From assembly GCA_012800685.1 (NCBI GenBank), contig JAAZIT010000099.1:1-6300 (forward strand): a DNA stretch of 6,300 bases, given 5' to 3'. The DNA is from Clostridiales bacterium (GTDB taxonomy: Bacteria > Bacillota > Clostridia > Oscillospirales > Ruminococcaceae). The notes under the pieces were generated by a model. The model did no database searches. It was not told the DNA's origin and saw nothing but the letters and a program-made list of their open reading frames with translations. Within the stretch, counting starts at the first letter, position 1. Each line of letters starts with the position of its first letter. Below, in pieces: positions 4,937 through 6,300 of this stretch. Made by a program: the position numbers and the translations under genes.

Positions 4937-5782
4937 ATGAATATCAAGGGTAAAAATATAAAGCATATGGCTTTAGGCGTAGGTACAGTTACAGAACAAT
5001 CAGACACCAAGATAACAGTTCAATTTAAATCAAAGACAAGTTCTTTTTTATATCCAGATGCATTCACCAATTTTATAAAAGCAAAAGATGCGGCTTTACA
5101 AGAAGCAATCCTTCAAGAAATTGAGGACGCTAAGATTGCAAGAGCTAAAAAGCAAGCTGATGATGCGGCTCGTATCGCTTATGTAAGACAGAAAGCATTT
5201 GAAGAAGCGGAGAGAAAGCGTCCCGCTAAACGTTCTGCAAGCAAAGCAAAAACTGCCCCTGTTCAAAAGCGTGTTGCTGGAAAGCCTTTGACATTCATAG
5301 TTTTTCAAAGTAAAACATACGATAAAGAAAGTCGTGGCGGTTTCATTTGGGCACCGTCCTTGAATGCTACCGGAAAGAAATTTCACCATTGGGAGCGTCT
5401 TCTTGAAGTTCAAACCGGTGATATAATTCTTCATGCTAAAGGTGGCTTAATAAAAGGCATTAGTATAGCTAAAGGCGAATGCTATGATTGCCAACAGCCA
5501 GAGGAGCTTCTCACTCAATTTACTTGGGATAAAGAAGGAAGAAAAGTGGATTGTGATTATACTGATGTTAAATACCCTGTTAAAACCCTTGACTTTGTTG
5601 AAAAGATTATTTCATTATGTGATACAAAGTATTCCCCTTTTAATAAAAATGGTGGCGGAAATATGGGATATTTATACGTTATCAATCGTGATCTAGCCAA
5701 ACTCTTTGTAGAAGAAATGGTTAAACTAAACAGCAATCTTGAAGATATTGATTATATAAAAGCTCTTATTTCAGAAGAATAA
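4937..5782 (+). CDS. Protein with N-terminal beta module, charged helix and C-terminal PUA/EVE-like domain
   Basis: This 281-residue protein has no assigned function. Residues 1-47 form a small beta-rich module seen at the front of various Firmicute proteins (GVGTV at 14-18, KITVQF at 25-30, FLYPDAF at 37-43), possibly SH3-like. Residues 48-95 are a charged, Ala-rich helix likely to coil, followed by a basic linker (KRPAKRSASKAK, 94-105). From about 117 to 220 the pattern resembles the PUA/EVE-like domains found before McrB-type ATPases: SKTYDKESRGGFIWAP (125-140), HHWERL (150-155), GDIILH (161-166), IKGISIA (172-178) and GRKVDCDY (201-208). Such domains read modified bases in DNA or RNA. The C-terminal 60 residues look helical. 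The start is fixed by AGGGGT at 4925-4930, 6 bases upstream, and by a TAA directly before the ATG. The gene is alone between its promoter and a terminator and looks less AT-rich than its neighbours. Domain identity is by recall of sequence pattern, so moderate. Confidence 0.82.
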   Translation: MNIKGKNIKHMALGVGTVTEQSDTKITVQFKSKTSSFLYPDAFTNFIKAKDAALQEAILQEIEDAKIARAKKQADDAARIAYVRQKAFEEAERKRPAKRSASKAKTAPVQKRVAGKPLTFIVFQSKTYDKESRGGFIWAPSLNATGKKFHHWERLLEVQTGDIILHAKGGLIKGISIAKGECYDCQQPEELLTQFTWDKEGRKVDCDYTDVKYPVKTLDFVEKIISLCDTKYSPFNKNGGGNMGYLYVINRDLAKLFVEEMVKLNSNLEDIDYIKALISEE

Positions 5783-5809
5783 AATCTATATAATAACAAA
5801 TCATAAATT

Positions 5810-5848
5810 AATAGTCAATAGGTAGTTATAACCTATCGACTATTTTTT
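5810..5848 (+). terminator. Rho-independent terminator of the EVE-like gene
   Basis: A 14-bp stem (5810-5823 with 5831-5844, one A-C mismatch in the middle) has a 7-base loop AGTTATA and is followed by T residues up to 5848. It starts 27 bases after the stop codon. On the minus strand the following sequence has no clean U-run, so it is a poor terminator for the tRNA transcript. Confidence 0.88.
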
Positions 5849-5946
5849 GTTTGCTATTTTCAGTTAATCTTAAATTATCCTTAAGGTTTTCTAAACACTA
5901 ACTTTAAACGCAAAAACGTTAAAACAATGCAAACACGTCTTATATC

Positions 5947-6022
5947 TGGAGCTGAAAACGTGATTTGAACACGCGACCTGCTCATTACGAATGAGCTGCT
6001 CTACCAACTGAGCTATTCCAGC
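5947..6022 (-). tRNA. tRNA-Thr, anticodon CGU (reads ACG)
   Basis: All four arms fold. The acceptor GCTGGAA pairs with TTTCAGC (one G-T), the D stem GCTC with GAGC, and the anticodon stem GCTCA with TGAGC around the loop TTCGTAA. The T stem GCGTG pairs with CACGT (one G-T) around TTCAAAT. The anticodon CGT reads ACG. The G1-C72 and C2-G71 pairs fit threonine identity, and the discriminator is T73, as in many clostridial threonine tRNAs. The 3' CCA is encoded. The length is 76 bases including CCA. It stands alone, with its own promoter at 6079-6106; I see no convincing terminator on its 3' side. Confidence 0.97.
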
Positions 6023-6078
6023 TTTTTTTATATTAATCGATTTCTCACAGCTCTTTTTAAATCATAATTATTAAAATA

Positions 6079-6106
6079 ATTATACCATAACATAAGAAAA
6101 AGTCAA
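6079..6106 (-). promoter_or_regulatory. Promoter for tRNA-Thr
   Basis: On the minus strand TTGACT (6101-6106), a 16-base spacer and a perfect TATAAT (6079-6084) are preceded by TGG, an extended -10. Transcription would start near 6072, leaving a 5' leader of about 50 bases to be removed before the mature tRNA end at 6022. Confidence 0.8.
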
Positions 6107-6154
6107 GAAATTCCTGCGGATTTATTTAAATATTTTTTAAAACAATATATAATC

Positions 6155-6195
6155 AGACCACTATTAAAGCTATATAAAAGCTTATTTAGTGGTCT
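6155..6195. other. Long hairpin in a gene-free AT-rich stretch
   Basis: AGACCACTA (6155-6163) pairs perfectly with TAGTGGTCT (6187-6195). After a symmetric 3-by-3 internal loop, AAAGCT-side bases pair again (AAGCT with AGCTT) around a 7-base loop ATATAAA. Neither side has a clean T-run, though AT-rich sequence follows on both strands. It may end a minus-strand gene beyond the right edge. From 6107 to 6300 I see no supportable protein gene; a T-run at 6229-6234 has no convincing stem before it. Confidence 0.55.
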
Positions 6196-6300
6196 ATTAT
6201 ATTTAGAACTAGGACTACAACTAGCCGTTTTTTATCTTTAAGGAATGATATTTTGTACAATAAGTCAATTAATATTAGTTAAAATAAATATTGCACAACC

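Noticed and set aside
5096..5696. Antisense (5096-5434) and shifted plus-strand (5484-5696) open frames
   Set aside because: Both overlap the EVE-like gene, whose own frame shows domain structure, a promoter and a ribosome site.
5880..5946. A terminator on the 3' side of the tRNA
   Set aside because: The best stem there (AACG with CGTT) is only 4 bp and has no following U-run on the minus strand.
5783..6022. tRNA-Thr as an integration site for a mobile element carrying the EVE-like gene
   Set aside because: The gene lies on the 3' side of the tRNA, but I see no second copy of the tRNA 3' end in the window and no integrase.

Overview
The window is AT-rich, has short Shine-Dalgarno-led genes and simple sigma-A type promoters, and carries a tRNA-Thr with an encoded CCA and a U at the discriminator position. 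Together with the protein types this points to a low-GC Firmicute of the class Clostridia. This placement is an inference from style and families, not a species identification.

Left part (1-1327), minus strand: a gene for a GtrA-family four-helix membrane protein is followed 22 bases later by speD, the pyruvoyl-dependent S-adenosylmethionine decarboxylase of polyamine synthesis. speD runs off the left edge and lacks its C-terminal end. A good promoter precedes the GtrA gene and none is visible between the two, so they are probably one transcript.

Middle left (1342-3318), plus strand: a second promoter, back to back with the first, drives a CNNM/CorC-type (DUF21-CBS-CorC_HlyC) ion transporter. 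A small unrecognised four-helix membrane protein follows. The pair ends at a strong symmetric terminator that also serves the convergent gene on the right.

Middle right (3329-4290), minus strand: a stand-alone EAL-domain protein has its own promoter. It is close to the consensus of cyclic-di-GMP phosphodiesterases, but the first Asp of the DDFG motif is a Tyr, so its activity is doubtful. A degenerate 7-base-period repeat tract abuts and overlaps its 3' end.

A long gene-poor stretch (4205-4936) holds the EAL promoter, a possible small RNA unit (promoter plus terminator-like hairpin), another candidate promoter, and the promoter region of the next gene. That last promoter is bracketed by a direct repeat and overlapped by an inverted repeat, which suggests specific regulation.

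Right part (4937-6300): a single gene encodes a three-part protein: a small N-terminal beta-rich module, a charged helix, and a C-terminal PUA/EVE-like domain. That domain resembles the N-terminal reader domains attached to McrB-type restriction ATPases. No nuclease or ATPase is in view, so a defence role is only a possibility. A terminator follows, then tRNA-Thr(CGU) on the minus strand with its own promoter, then a gene-free AT-rich end containing one long hairpin. No insertion sequence, integrase or CRISPR array is visible.
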